Under the pieces are notes generated by a model that was given only the letters and a program-made list of their open reading frames with translations, did not search any database and was not told the origin of the DNA. This document shows positions 1 to 8,400 of a stretch of DNA of 64,000 bases, piece after piece. Numbering within the stretch: position 1 is the stretch's first letter; each line of letters opens with the position of its first letter. Source of the DNA: Leptospira bandrabouensis (GTDB taxonomy: Bacteria; Spirochaetota; Leptospiria; Leptospirales; Leptospiraceae). Made by a program: the position numbers and the translations under genes. The DNA lies in NCBI RefSeq assembly GCF_004770905.1, contig NZ_RQHT01000012.1:434001-498000 (forward strand), read 5' to 3'.

Positions 1-2
1 TT

Positions 3-296
3 GCACTAGAGGATTATGGTGTAAAAGGAAACAAACGTGTGTTTGCTGCGGCTTATATTCCACTTGGATCTTCATTTTTAATGTCATTTTACTATACGAA
101 AAAAGGGTTCGAATCTCAAGGAAAAGCCTTTGATTTAGACAATAACACACAAGCTGCTGCGGAAATTTCTAAATCTTTTGGTCCCATTGTATTGCGATTA
201 CAAAACTATCGAAAATATTATTTAGATAGCAGTGAAAAATCTTTTGTAAGCATTGATGAAATCAGATTTTTAGTTTCAGGTGGAATGAGTTTCTAA
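3..296 (+). CDS. C-terminal part of a probable outer-membrane protein (5' end outside the window)
   Basis: The reading frame is open to the left edge, so this is the last 97 residues of a longer protein. What remains has alternating polar and hydrophobic stretches (for example AAAYIPLGSSFLMSFYYTKK) and ends in GMSF. A terminal phenylalanine after an amphipathic strand is typical of outer-membrane beta-barrels, and this is the main argument for the call. I cannot name the family from this fragment. Its last 35 bases overlap the 3' end of the convergent rsmE gene. Confidence 0.6.
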   Translation, partial: ALEDYGVKGNKRVFAAAYIPLGSSFLMSFYYTKKGFESQGKAFDLDNNTQAAAEISKSFGPIVLRLQNYRKYYLDSSEKSFVSIDEIRFLVSGGMSF

Positions 297-1008
297 TCGA
301 AAACAATTGGTGTAAAAGTGCAGAGTAAGCAAACTCTGTCCTTAAGTTGATTTTCCCTAGACTGATCAGTGGAAAATTGTTTTCGTGAAAGAAGAGAATA
401 TCCTCTGGTTTCCATCCAGATTCTGGGCCAAATACAAACAGGCAGTTATCCAAAAGCTCAGTTTCTGCTTTTAAAAGGGAATGGAAATTGGTCCCTTCTC
501 GGTCTAATACCAAAACTTGTCCCTTCCAATCCTTTAAAAAATTTTTCCAAAGAAAAGACTTTTCCTGAATGACCGAAGGTAACCGACAATTCCCTGTTTG
601 GCTAAGGCCTGTCTCTAAATGTGATAGGGTTTCTTTTGTGTAAACTGGTGAGGTCCAGTATTCTTTATTTTTTGTTTCTGTAGCGTAAAAATAAACTGAG
701 TATACTCCATACGCTCCTGCCAAGTGGAGAAGTTTTTTTCCCGTCTGAGGTCTGGGTAAGGAAAAGAAAGTATGGATGGGGAGTGGTTCTAACACATCAG
801 GAAGTAAATTTAATTTTTCTACAGTGGTAGAGGAGTCAGAAAAGGTTTTAATTTTAAAAAGAAAATTACCTAAACTAGGAATGACAACTTGGATCTGGTC
901 TTCCAAATTCTTTTTTAAAACCGTTTGGATATGTGTATGTCTTTGGTCTGTTAGGTTTACAAAAAGGTTTTCTTGTAATTCATTTTCATAGATTAGAATC
1001 CAATTCAA
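262..1008 (-). CDS. rsmE: 16S rRNA (uracil-1498-N3)-methyltransferase RsmE
   Basis: The 248-residue protein has the usual length of RsmE, a SPOUT-fold enzyme that methylates U1498 of 16S rRNA with S-adenosylmethionine. The C-terminal knot signatures are visible as FGPESGWKPED and LGKINLRTEFA, which correspond to the family's GPEGG and LGxxILRxETA motifs with some drift. The N-terminal half would be the PUA-like RNA-binding part. It starts with TTG three bases after the zinc-ribbon gene, so the two are probably cotranscribed. It ends inside the convergent gene at 3-296. The drifted motifs leave some doubt about exact substrate but not about family. Confidence 0.85.
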   Translation of the reverse strand: MNWILIYENELQENLFVNLTDQRHTHIQTVLKKNLEDQIQVVIPSLGNFLFKIKTFSDSSTTVEKLNLLPDVLEPLPIHTFFSLPRPQTGKKLLHLAGAYGVYSVYFYATETKNKEYWTSPVYTKETLSHLETGLSQTGNCRLPSVIQEKSFLWKNFLKDWKGQVLVLDREGTNFHSLLKAETELLDNCLFVFGPESGWKPEDILFFHENNFPLISLGKINLRTEFAYSALLHQLFSIRNSFHLKLKI

Positions 1009-1011
1009 AGT

Positions 1012-1482
1012 TTAAATCTCGTAACTAGGTTTGGTATTTGGTTCTCTTTCTTCTTGTGAATCTTCTGGGGTATGTTCTTCGTCTGGACCGATCATTGGGG
1101 ATGGAAGTTGGAGTTCTTCTTTTATTTCCGGGTTAGGAGATTCCGGCAGGGAAGACCATTTCCAAAAATAAAGAAGTAAGATAGTAATTAAAAGTATAGG
1201 TATGAGTTTAATTTCTCTTTTTTTGGGACCTTGTTTTGATTTTAAATAATCAATAGGTGCATAAAGTAAATCTAGGATCAGTTCTTTATAACTTTGAAAA
1301 GAGGGTTTAAACTGAAAGTTTGGGATTGGTTCTGAGACGTTTTGAAATTCTTCTGTCGATTCCAAATCGGGTACATAAGTAAAACGATGAGAACAAACAG
1401 GGCATTGTACCAAAATGGTTCCCTGGGTAGCAGGGAACCGTAACATCGTGGAACAATTCGGACATTGTTTAACGAGATTCAA
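1012..1482 (-). CDS. Zinc-ribbon protein with one membrane helix
   Basis: This 156-residue protein opens with a CxxC...CxxC zinc ribbon (CPNCSTMLRFP near residues 8-18 and CPVC near 28-31), of the MJ0042 finger type found at the N-terminus of many bacterial membrane proteins. A basic stretch (QGPKKREIK) precedes one hydrophobic helix around residues 93-109. The tail is acidic and proline-rich. The ribbon should lie in the cytoplasm and the tail outside. The start is TTG with only a weak ribosome site. It sits between the FcpB-like gene and rsmE on the same strand. Function is unknown. Confidence 0.7.
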   Translation of the reverse strand: MNLVKQCPNCSTMLRFPATQGTILVQCPVCSHRFTYVPDLESTEEFQNVSEPIPNFQFKPSFQSYKELILDLLYAPIDYLKSKQGPKKREIKLIPILLITILLLYFWKWSSLPESPNPEIKEELQLPSPMIGPDEEHTPEDSQEEREPNTKPSYEI

Positions 1483-1498
1483 TGAAGAACCTACGTTA

Positions 1499-2344
<846 letters not shown>

Positions 2345-2373
2345 CTAAAAGGTTAATTTGAGGATACCAAGGA

Positions 2374-2388
2374 ACGACCGATGGTCGT
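2374..2388. promoter_or_regulatory. Short perfect inverted repeat upstream of the FcpB-like gene
   Basis: ACGACC-GAT-GGTCGT is a perfect 6-bp inverted repeat, 42 bases upstream of the start of the leftward gene ending at 1499. This is the distance where an operator could sit. It is the only symmetrical element in the 121-base gap 2333-2453. No clear -35/-10 pair was identified, so a regulatory role is inference. Confidence 0.3.
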
Positions 2389-2453
2389 AAACAACTATCC
2401 TGTAAAAATTATCGGTATTTCACCTAGAAGATTGAAGCCGAAACTCTTACTTT

Positions 2454-3704
2454 TTAGCGTTTCCATCCAAAATCTGGCAGGGATTCTAAATAAAAGGAGA
2501 TTTCTGGAGCCTGTAAATTTTCGCCTTTTTCCCAGTTTTTAGTGATCCAGCGCCGCTCCACATAGTCACAATAATCCTTCAGGTTTCTTCCCGAAGCTCC
2601 CTCTAAGGCTTCTGCCAATTTCCTGTGATCATTTTTGCTTAATTGTTTGGCATATCCTTCCAAAATCTGTGCCCTTTCTTCTCCATTCGGCAAAGGAAAA
2701 TAGATTTTTCTGTCAAATCGGGAAAGAAGGGCAGAGTCTAGATCGTTTTTTCTGTTGGTGGCACCAATGGTAATGGTTCCACTTCGTTCGGCAAATCCGT
2801 CTAGTTTCCGAAGGAGAACACTGAGTAAGTTTCGAGTCGCCTCAAATAACCCGTCCTCTCTGGATGTAGCAAGGGAATCTATTTCATCTAAAAAGAGCAT
2901 ACATTTCGGAAAAAGCGCCGCTGCATCAAAAACCATAGCTAAGTTCTGAGAGGATTCTCCATAGTATTTACTTAAGATGGATTCAATGGGCACATAAACC
3001 ATAGGAACCCCGCAGAGATGGGAAACTATTTTGGCCATACTCGTTTTTCCCACTCCCGGTTCGCCTTCAAACAGGACAGCACGCGGGAGGTTGGGGCTTG
3101 GTTTTTTACGGGTGAGTTTGGTGATTTCAAAAAAAGGTTCTGGTTTCAAAATGGGGAATACCAAACTTTCTAAAATTTGGGCCTTCACCCCATCATAACC
3201 AAAAATAGAATCAAATCCTAAATCATTTCCTTTGGCTTTTTCCATAAGGGGATCGTAAACTTCAGCTCCGAGTTGGTGAAGGATGATTTTTGGATCTTTG
3301 GCTTCGCCCCCTTCCGCTTTTAGAAACAAATAGAGGCTAAGAATGGTCTGGATTTCTTTGGTAGAAAAATCACCTTGTTTGGAACATTCTACTTTTAAAT
3401 CCGATTTAAATGAAAACCGAATCCGAAACTTACCAGAAAGGTTCTTTTGGGGTTCAAATAGATTTTCATTTAATGCTTGGATACTGATGTATCCTTCTTC
3501 AAAATTATAGATCCGGAAATTTTCGATATAATTTCTCACAATTCCTAGGCAGTCGAGGATTTTGTCTTTACTCGCATTTTCAGTCCGGAATCGAAATAGG
3601 GTTTCTTCTTTTTCCTGAACAAACTGATAATTCGCATTCTTTAGTTCAGAAGCGAAGAGTTCCTTGGCCTTGAAGTAATCCAGGTGGGATTGTGAATTGG
3701 ACAT
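2454..3704 (-). CDS. AAA+ ATPase of the classical (FtsH/proteasome/spastin-like) clade
   Basis: The protein (416 residues) has an unfamiliar N-terminal region of about 165 residues and a complete AAA+ module: Walker A GEPGVGKT (214-221), Walker B MLFLDEID (269-276), sensor-1 Asn in GATNRKND (314-321) and arginine fingers in SRFDR (328-332). No protease or membrane domain is visible, so it is likely a stand-alone remodelling ATPase; the substrate is unknown. The frame stays open up to 3830, but that start would run 40 bases into fliN. I chose the ATG at 3704, which leaves an 86-base divergent promoter region, although no good ribosome site precedes it. Confidence 0.8.
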   Translation of the reverse strand: MSNSQSHLDYFKAKELFASELKNANYQFVQEKEETLFRFRTENASKDKILDCLGIVRNYIENFRIYNFEEGYISIQALNENLFEPQKNLSGKFRIRFSFKSDLKVECSKQGDFSTKEIQTILSLYLFLKAEGGEAKDPKIILHQLGAEVYDPLMEKAKGNDLGFDSIFGYDGVKAQILESLVFPILKPEPFFEITKLTRKKPSPNLPRAVLFEGEPGVGKTSMAKIVSHLCGVPMVYVPIESILSKYYGESSQNLAMVFDAAALFPKCMLFLDEIDSLATSREDGLFEATRNLLSVLLRKLDGFAERSGTITIGATNRKNDLDSALLSRFDRKIYFPLPNGEERAQILEGYAKQLSKNDHRKLAEALEGASGRNLKDYCDYVERRWITKNWEKGENLQAPEISFYLESLPDFGWKR

Positions 3705-3790
3705 AAGGAACAAAATATGGATCTTTCCCTTTTTTTTCAAGGAAGGATTTTGATTTCCACCGACGAATACATTGGAGAGGTTGTATTCAA

Positions 3791-4309
3791 ATGGGTGAAG
3801 GTTCACTATCGCAAGAAGACATAGACGCATTACTTGGCGGTTTTAGTGGCGGAGCGAGTACTCCTGCTGGTGGTGGTTCTGGCGGCGGCGGTGGTCTTGA
3901 TGATTTGGATGCCCTCGTTGGTGGTGGAGGAGGTGACGACAATGGTCCTTCCTTTGCTGATATTGCTGCTGCCTTAGGTCCAAGTGCCACTCCCGCACCG
4001 GCAAGATCGGGAGCAAAGACTCAATCTGGTTCCGGCAACAATACAGCAAACCTCAACTTACTATTAGATGTTACTCTTCAGTTAACCATTGAACTTGGTC
4101 GAACCACAATGTTTATTAAAGATGTTCTCCAACTCACGGAAGGAACAGTCGTGGAGTTAGATAAAAATATTGGGGAAGAGTTGGATATCTTAGCCAATGG
4201 CAAACTGGTTGGCCGAGGAAAACTCATTATCTTAGATGATTATTACGGAGTTCAAATCACTCAAATTGTAGATCCGATGGAAAGACTAGGTGGACCTGCC
4301 TTTTTATAA
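3791..4309 (+). CDS. fliN: Flagellar motor switch protein FliN
   Basis: FliN forms the lower part of the flagellar C-ring with FliM. The last 80 or so residues are a SpoA (surface presentation of antigens) domain, from about NLNLLLDVTLQLTIELG to the end. The protein is 172 residues, longer than the usual 130-140, because of an N-terminal LSQEDIDALLGG peptide and a long Gly/Ala/Pro linker (about residues 18-75). The N-terminal peptide is almost the same as that of FliM in this window (LSQDEIDALL). GAGAGG lies about 11 bases before the ATG. It is divergent from the AAA+ gene. Confidence 0.95.
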   Translation: MGEGSLSQEDIDALLGGFSGGASTPAGGGSGGGGGLDDLDALVGGGGGDDNGPSFADIAAALGPSATPAPARSGAKTQSGSGNNTANLNLLLDVTLQLTIELGRTTMFIKDVLQLTEGTVVELDKNIGEELDILANGKLVGRGKLIILDDYYGVQITQIVDPMERLGGPAFL

Positions 4310-4342
4310 ATAGTTTCCATTTTAAATTCAACCAAATTACAA

Positions 4343-4795
4343 ATGAATTTTGAATCATCATATCAATTGGAACGGATTACAAATCCATCCGAAGATTTAC
4401 AATCTGAACTCTGGAATCTTTTGCACGAATTCAGCATATCTAAGTTAGGTGATCCAAGTCTTGAAAAAAAAGAATTTTTTGCCATCCTTGTCAAAGAGGG
4501 AAAAACTCTTGTTGCTGCCTCTCTTTGTTATTTATTTTTTAATGGGCTCAACCTCCAACTCCTTTGGGTCGCAGAAGAAAAGCGGGGAATGGATTTAGGA
4601 ACCAAATTGCTTATTCAAATCGAAGAAGAGGCCAAAACTCTTGGGGCAACGCTTGTGTTTGGATATTCTTTTGGGTTCCAAGCTCCGAAGTTTTACTTAA
4701 AACTGGGATATGAAGAAGTAGGGATGATTTCCAATTACCCGGAAGGGCAAAATTGTTATTTCCTCTGCAAAAAATTGACATCTGAATCTCCTTGA
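4343..4795 (+). CDS. GNAT-family N-acetyltransferase
   Basis: The 150-residue protein has the layout of a single GNAT domain, which moves an acetyl group from acetyl-CoA to an amine. The acetyl-CoA-binding segment is LLWVAEEKRGMDLGTKLLIQ (about residues 73-92), matching the family's V.p..rg.G.G..L. pattern. It is followed by AKTLGAT and APKFYLKLGYEEVG, the typical final motif. The substrate cannot be told. It starts 33 bases after fliN and may be cotranscribed. No clear ribosome site was seen. Confidence 0.8.
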   Translation: MNFESSYQLERITNPSEDLQSELWNLLHEFSISKLGDPSLEKKEFFAILVKEGKTLVAASLCYLFFNGLNLQLLWVAEEKRGMDLGTKLLIQIEEEAKTLGATLVFGYSFGFQAPKFYLKLGYEEVGMISNYPEGQNCYFLCKKLTSESP

Positions 4796-4847
4796 CAACG
4801 ATCCCATCCTTTCCAATCTGTTCTACATGTTAACTCTAGCCATTGTG

Positions 4848-4929
4848 TAGACCGCCAAAACGGTGAACTTGTTTTGGATACCCCGCCTAAATTCAATTAG
4901 GAGGCGGCTATCTTCGCACAGGCGGTCTA
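4848..4929 (+). ncRNA. Candidate structured RNA or leader (three-way junction)
   Basis: An outer 9-bp stem pairs TAGACCGCC (4848-4856) with GGCGGTCTA (4921-4929). Inside are a hairpin AAAAC/GTTTT (4857-4861 with 4871-4875) and a hairpin CCGCC-TAA/TTA-GGA-GGCGG (4883-4890 with 4897-4907). The CCGCC and GGCGG segments occur twice each, so they could swap partners and give alternative folds, as in a riboswitch or attenuator. It ends 54 bases before the RNHCP gene. I did not recognise a known family and no T-run follows. The strand is assumed from the downstream gene. Confidence 0.4.
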
Positions 4930-4983
4930 TTCCTCTCATCCACTGTTTTGGTTCCTTTTTTTGTTTTGCCGCAAAAACTGGAT

Positions 4984-5460
4984 ATGGTACGTGAATCCGA
5001 ACTATCTAAATTTCAAAAGTTCTCAAAGAAAAAACGTTTTGATGATGAAGACGAAGACTTTTCATCGCAAAAACTAAAAATCAAATCCCACAGGTATCGT
5101 TCTGATATAGAGGAATTCCGTTGTGTGGAATGCAAACAAATGGTGTTTCCTCCTGGGTTTGGAACCGACCAGAGAAACCATTGTCCGAATTGTTTGACGA
5201 GTTTGCATCTGGACAATTCTCCGGGTGACCGTGCTGCCACATGTGGAAGTAAGATGGAAGCGATTTCCATTTGGGTGAGAAAGGGCGAATGGGTGATTTT
5301 ACACCGCTGTAAAGGTTGTGGGGTAATCCATGCCAATCGAATTGGGCCAGATGACAATGAGGCACTTCTTGTTTCTCTTGCTGCCCAAGCGATGGCAAAA
5401 CCAAGTTTTCGATTGTTTAAAGAAAATCCGGTGGAAGTTCCACCGGATGACGAATGTTAA
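4984..5460 (+). CDS. RNHCP-domain zinc-ribbon protein
   Basis: The C-terminal two thirds carry the RNHCP domain, named after its motif: here FRCVECKQMV, RNHCPNCLTSLHLD, PGDRAATCGSKMEAIS and HRCKGCGVIHANRI. The CxxC pairs and single cysteine should bind zinc. The biochemical role of the family is not established. The N-terminus is short and highly charged (KKKRFDDEDEDF). An upstream TTG at 4948 would add 12 residues; I prefer the ATG at 4984, although neither has a strong ribosome site. The structured segment 4848-4929 lies just upstream and might regulate it. It is convergent with the SPFH gene at 5492. Confidence 0.8.
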   Translation: MVRESELSKFQKFSKKKRFDDEDEDFSSQKLKIKSHRYRSDIEEFRCVECKQMVFPPGFGTDQRNHCPNCLTSLHLDNSPGDRAATCGSKMEAISIWVRKGEWVILHRCKGCGVIHANRIGPDDNEALLVSLAAQAMAKPSFRLFKENPVEVPPDDEC

Positions 5461-5491
5461 ACTATTGTATAGGCATACTAGGATTGTTCTA

Positions 5492-6412
5492 CTATGCTTT
5501 TGGTTTTTTCCCTTCGGTTAGGTTGGCAATGAGATTCGGTAAATTCATCACATCGGCCGGGATAAGGATTTCCGTATTCTCTTTGGCAACACTCAGGAAG
5601 TTATGGATAAAAGCCTTTGTGATTTGGAGTTTGATCGCTGAAGCTCCCCCTTGGTCAGAGATAGCACCTGCAATGGCTTCAATCCCTTTTGCTGTTGCTA
5701 CAGCAAGGGCTTCAATCTCTGTTGCTTTCCCTTCGGCAGAGTTAATCCTTCTTTGTTTTTCCCCTTCCGATTTGTTCACAGCTTCTTCTTTAAAACCAAG
5801 GGAGCGGTTGATTCGTGAATCTCTTTCTCCTTCGGAAAGAAGAACTTGCGAACGTTTGGCGATTTGTGCTTTCTTTTCTTTTTCCATTGCATCAAGAACC
5901 GATTTCGGTGGAACAATATTCAAAATTTCATAACGATTGACTTTGATTCCCCAAGGTTCTGATGCTTGGTCAATCGCTGCTACAATTGTTGAGTTAATTA
6001 AATCTTTTTCCCCGATGGTTTTGTCCAGTTCCATCGTTCCAATCACAGAGCGCATCGTCGTTTGTGCTAGTTGGATCGCTGCAAATTGGAAGTCTTCGAT
6101 TCCGTACGAAGCACGAACTGGATCAATGATTTTTAAATAAATCACTCCATCCACTTTCACCTGTACGTTGTCATGTGTGATACAAATTTGTGGTTGTACA
6201 TCGATGGATTGTTCTTTGAGAGTATGGTAATACGCATCACGATCAATAAAAGGAATGAGGATATGAAATCCTGCTCGTAAAGTACGAGAATATTTTCCCA
6301 ATCGTTCCACAATTAAAACATCTTGTGCCGGAATGATGCGGATGCAGCGAAAGATTTTATAAATCAAATATATGGCAATGACAGACCAAAAACCTAAATA
6401 TGCAAATTCCAT
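5492..6412 (-). CDS. SPFH/Band 7 (stomatin-like) membrane protein, second of a tandem pair
   Basis: The 306-residue protein has one N-terminal membrane helix (residues 5-22) and an SPFH domain with typical blocks: VERLGKYSRTLRAGFHILIP, then QSIDVQPQICITHDNVQV, then VDGVIYLKI, and further on EPWGIKVNRYEI. A coiled-coil flotillin-like region rich in E, K and A follows (about 190-265). Such proteins form large oligomeric rings or membrane microdomains and often act with NfeD proteins. It is one base downstream of the first SPFH gene, with GGAG before the ATG overlapping that gene's stop, so translation is probably coupled. Confidence 0.88.
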   Translation of the reverse strand: MEFAYLGFWSVIAIYLIYKIFRCIRIIPAQDVLIVERLGKYSRTLRAGFHILIPFIDRDAYYHTLKEQSIDVQPQICITHDNVQVKVDGVIYLKIIDPVRASYGIEDFQFAAIQLAQTTMRSVIGTMELDKTIGEKDLINSTIVAAIDQASEPWGIKVNRYEILNIVPPKSVLDAMEKEKKAQIAKRSQVLLSEGERDSRINRSLGFKEEAVNKSEGEKQRRINSAEGKATEIEALAVATAKGIEAIAGAISDQGGASAIKLQITKAFIHNFLSVAKENTEILIPADVMNLPNLIANLTEGKKPKA

Positions 6413-6413
6413 A

Positions 6414-7334
6414 CTATTCTCCTACCTGTGGGATTTTTGTGGTGATTTTGGAAAGGCCTTCAAACACTCCACCGATGTTTGCTAAAGTTTCTGGAACCAC
6501 TGTCGTTTTTGATGTTTTCAGAATTTGACCAAGGGCATCCAAATACTCTTGGGTGATTTGTAAACTCACAGCTTCCTTCCCACCTTTTTTGCTAATGGCT
6601 TCCGAGATGAGTTGTAAACCTTTTGCTGTCGCATTCGAAATCAGTGTAATTTCCTGGGCACGTCCGTCGGCTTCATTCACCAATCTGATTTTTTCCCCTT
6701 CGGAAATGTTAATTGATTCTTGTCTTTCCCCAACCGAATGATTCACACGAGCTTCCTTTTCTCCTTGGGAGATAGTGATCTCGGCTCGTCTTTCCCTTTC
6801 GGATTTCATTTGGTTTTCCATTTCCAGTAAAATTTGTTTGGGCGGAGTGATATTGCGAATTTCGTATCTTGTGACTTTGATTCCCCACGGATCGGTTGCC
6901 CTGTCAATGTTGGAAACCACACGACCATTGATTTCATCTCTTTCGGAAAGTAAGTTATCAAAAATTAATTTTCCAATTTCGGAGCGAAGAGTGGTTTGGG
7001 CAAGTTGGGTTGTTGCCAACATAAAGTTATCGATTCCATAGGATGCTTTTTCTCCATCGATGACTTTTAAATACAATACTCCATCCACTTCAACGGATAC
7101 GTTATCCCTTGTGATACAAACTTGTGGATCAATATCGATGGTTTGTTCTTTTAGGTTTTGGCGGTAACGAATTTGATCTACAAAAGGAATCATAAAATAA
7201 AATCCCGATTTTAAAACTCCGTTCAAAACACCTAATCTTTCTTTAACATAAACACTTTGTTCTGGAACAATGATGATTGTTTTTTTGATGATATATACAA
7301 CGATCAAAAATACAACGATGACAGTCGCGCCCAT
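6414..7334 (-). CDS. SPFH/Band 7 (stomatin-like) membrane protein, first of a tandem pair
   Basis: A paralogue of the next gene, also 306 residues: an N-terminal helix (VIVVFLIVVYII), then VKERLGVLNGVLKSGFYFMI, QTIDIDPQVCITRDNVSV, VDGVLYLKV and DPWGIKVTRYEI, and a charged coiled coil. The frame extends to 7526 over the end of nfeD, but the ATG at 7334 has a perfect AAAGGAG six bases upstream and puts the membrane helix at the N-terminus, so I use it. It is 89 bases downstream of nfeD. Together the three genes look like an NfeD/stomatin membrane-quality or microdomain operon. Confidence 0.9.
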   Translation of the reverse strand: MGATVIVVFLIVVYIIKKTIIIVPEQSVYVKERLGVLNGVLKSGFYFMIPFVDQIRYRQNLKEQTIDIDPQVCITRDNVSVEVDGVLYLKVIDGEKASYGIDNFMLATTQLAQTTLRSEIGKLIFDNLLSERDEINGRVVSNIDRATDPWGIKVTRYEIRNITPPKQILLEMENQMKSERERRAEITISQGEKEARVNHSVGERQESINISEGEKIRLVNEADGRAQEITLISNATAKGLQLISEAISKKGGKEAVSLQITQEYLDALGQILKTSKTTVVPETLANIGGVFEGLSKITTKIPQVGE

Positions 7335-7339
7335 AGTTT

Positions 7340-7346
7340 CTCCTTT
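7340..7346 (-). promoter_or_regulatory. Ribosome binding site deciding the first SPFH gene's start
   Basis: On the minus strand AAAGGAG stands 5 bases before the ATG at 7334. It is one of the strongest such sites in the window and rules against the longer frame reaching 7526. Confidence 0.75.
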
Positions 7347-7423
7347 GTGACGTTTGAGCCTACAATTTGAGGAAAAAGAGAAAAGGGTTTTTTTATTTAT
7401 ATTCGAAAAAAATGAATTCTTTC

Positions 7424-7879
7424 TTAGGAATCCACACGTTCCACAGTGAAGGTAAGATTTTCTCGAGACAAAATCCGCACATAATTCCCTTTGGGAATTT
7501 TGGAATCTTTGGAAATTGCATCCCAAAGGGTTCCTTGGAATCGAATTTTTCCTCCATGTCTCCCGACTAAAATATCAATTTCTACAGGTACAATTTGATT
7601 TAGAAAATCATCTTGGATAAAAGGATCCACAGAGGATTCGGATTTAAAAAAACGTTTTATGGCAGTTCCACCAACGAGGATCGATACAAAACTTGAAATG
7701 ACCCAAACCATCACTTGGGTATAAAATTCAATGGGCAATAAACGAGTCAAAATCCCTGTAAATATGGCACCAATTCCTAAAAACATCACAAAGGTTCCTG
7801 GGAGAAGAAATTCAGAAAACAATAAAGTAATTCCAAGGAAAATCCAGAGATAGGGTGAGTTTGCAAAAATAAAATCCAA
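7424..7879 (-). CDS. NfeD-family membrane protein
   Basis: The short NfeD form (151 residues): two or three hydrophobic helices in the first 80 residues (LWIFLGITLLFSEFLLPG, FVMFLGIGAIFTGIL, VMVWVISSFVSILV), then a small C-terminal beta-rich domain, VGRHGGKIRFQGTLWDAIS, typical of the NfeD OB-fold. NfeD proteins are partners of SPFH proteins, and two SPFH genes follow directly. It is the first gene of the leftward operon. It is divergent from the haem-binding gene, with 92 bases between the two starts. Confidence 0.88.
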   Translation of the reverse strand: MDFIFANSPYLWIFLGITLLFSEFLLPGTFVMFLGIGAIFTGILTRLLPIEFYTQVMVWVISSFVSILVGGTAIKRFFKSESSVDPFIQDDFLNQIVPVEIDILVGRHGGKIRFQGTLWDAISKDSKIPKGNYVRILSRENLTFTVERVDS

Positions 7880-7971
7880 AGGGAACCTCTAAAGAAAAGG
7901 AATATGGAATTCTAGATAAGGCAAGAAAAATAATACTTTGATTTCGGAGGAAGGCATAGAACCTGTCTTGT

Positions 7972-8400
7972 GTGAAACGAATTTTCCTTATTTTACTAGG
8001 AGTCTTTCTCCTCCTCCAATTTTTCCCTATCGATCGTTCCAATCCTCCAGTCAAATCGGAGATCCAAACGAGTGCAGAGATCAAAGAAATCTTAAAACGA
8101 AGTTGTTATGATTGTCATTCGAACGAAACAGTTTGGCCGGCTTACTCATATATTTTTCCTGCCTCTTTGCTTATTTCTCACCATGTGGAAGAAGGAAGAG
8201 ATGAATTAAATTTTTCAGAGTTTGGACTTCTGGCAGAAAAGAAACAAAACAAAAAAATCTATGAAATTTGGGAACAAGTGGATGAAGGGGAGATGCCTCC
8301 CAAAGACTATTTGTTGTTACATCCAAACTCAAAGTTATCAGACAAAGATAAAGAGATTTTAAAACAATGGTCGGACCGTTTCAGTGAGGAATCGGAATGA
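7972..8400 (+). CDS. Exported haem-binding-domain protein (single CxxCH)
   Basis: The N-terminus is a signal sequence or anchor ([18 protein letters not shown]). The 142-residue protein carries [16 protein letters not shown], with one c-type haem motif CxxCH near residues 45-49, followed by conserved features of the Haem_bd family: [15 protein letters not shown] and [11 protein letters not shown]. It should be a periplasmic mono-haem protein; the partner is unknown. The start is taken as GTG at 7972. The only good ribosome site, GGAGGA near 7946-7951, is about 20 bases upstream, which is too far, so the true start is uncertain. Its stop overlaps the argH ATG. Confidence 0.75.
   Translation: MKRIFLILLGVFLLLQFFPIDRSNPPVKSEIQTSAEIKEILKRSCYDCHSNETVWPAYSYIFPASLLISHHVEEGRDELNFSEFGLLAEKKQNKKIYEIWEQVDEGEMPPKDYLLLHPNSKLSDKDKEILKQWSDRFSEESE

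Noticed and set aside
3787..4049. Proline-rich and His/Gln-rich frames opposite fliN
   Set aside because: They are the reverse of the Gly/Ala-rich fliN linker, which lacks stop codons because of its composition.
5454..5933. Rightward frame of 159 codons
   Set aside because: It lies opposite the SPFH gene, whose sequence has clear family motifs.
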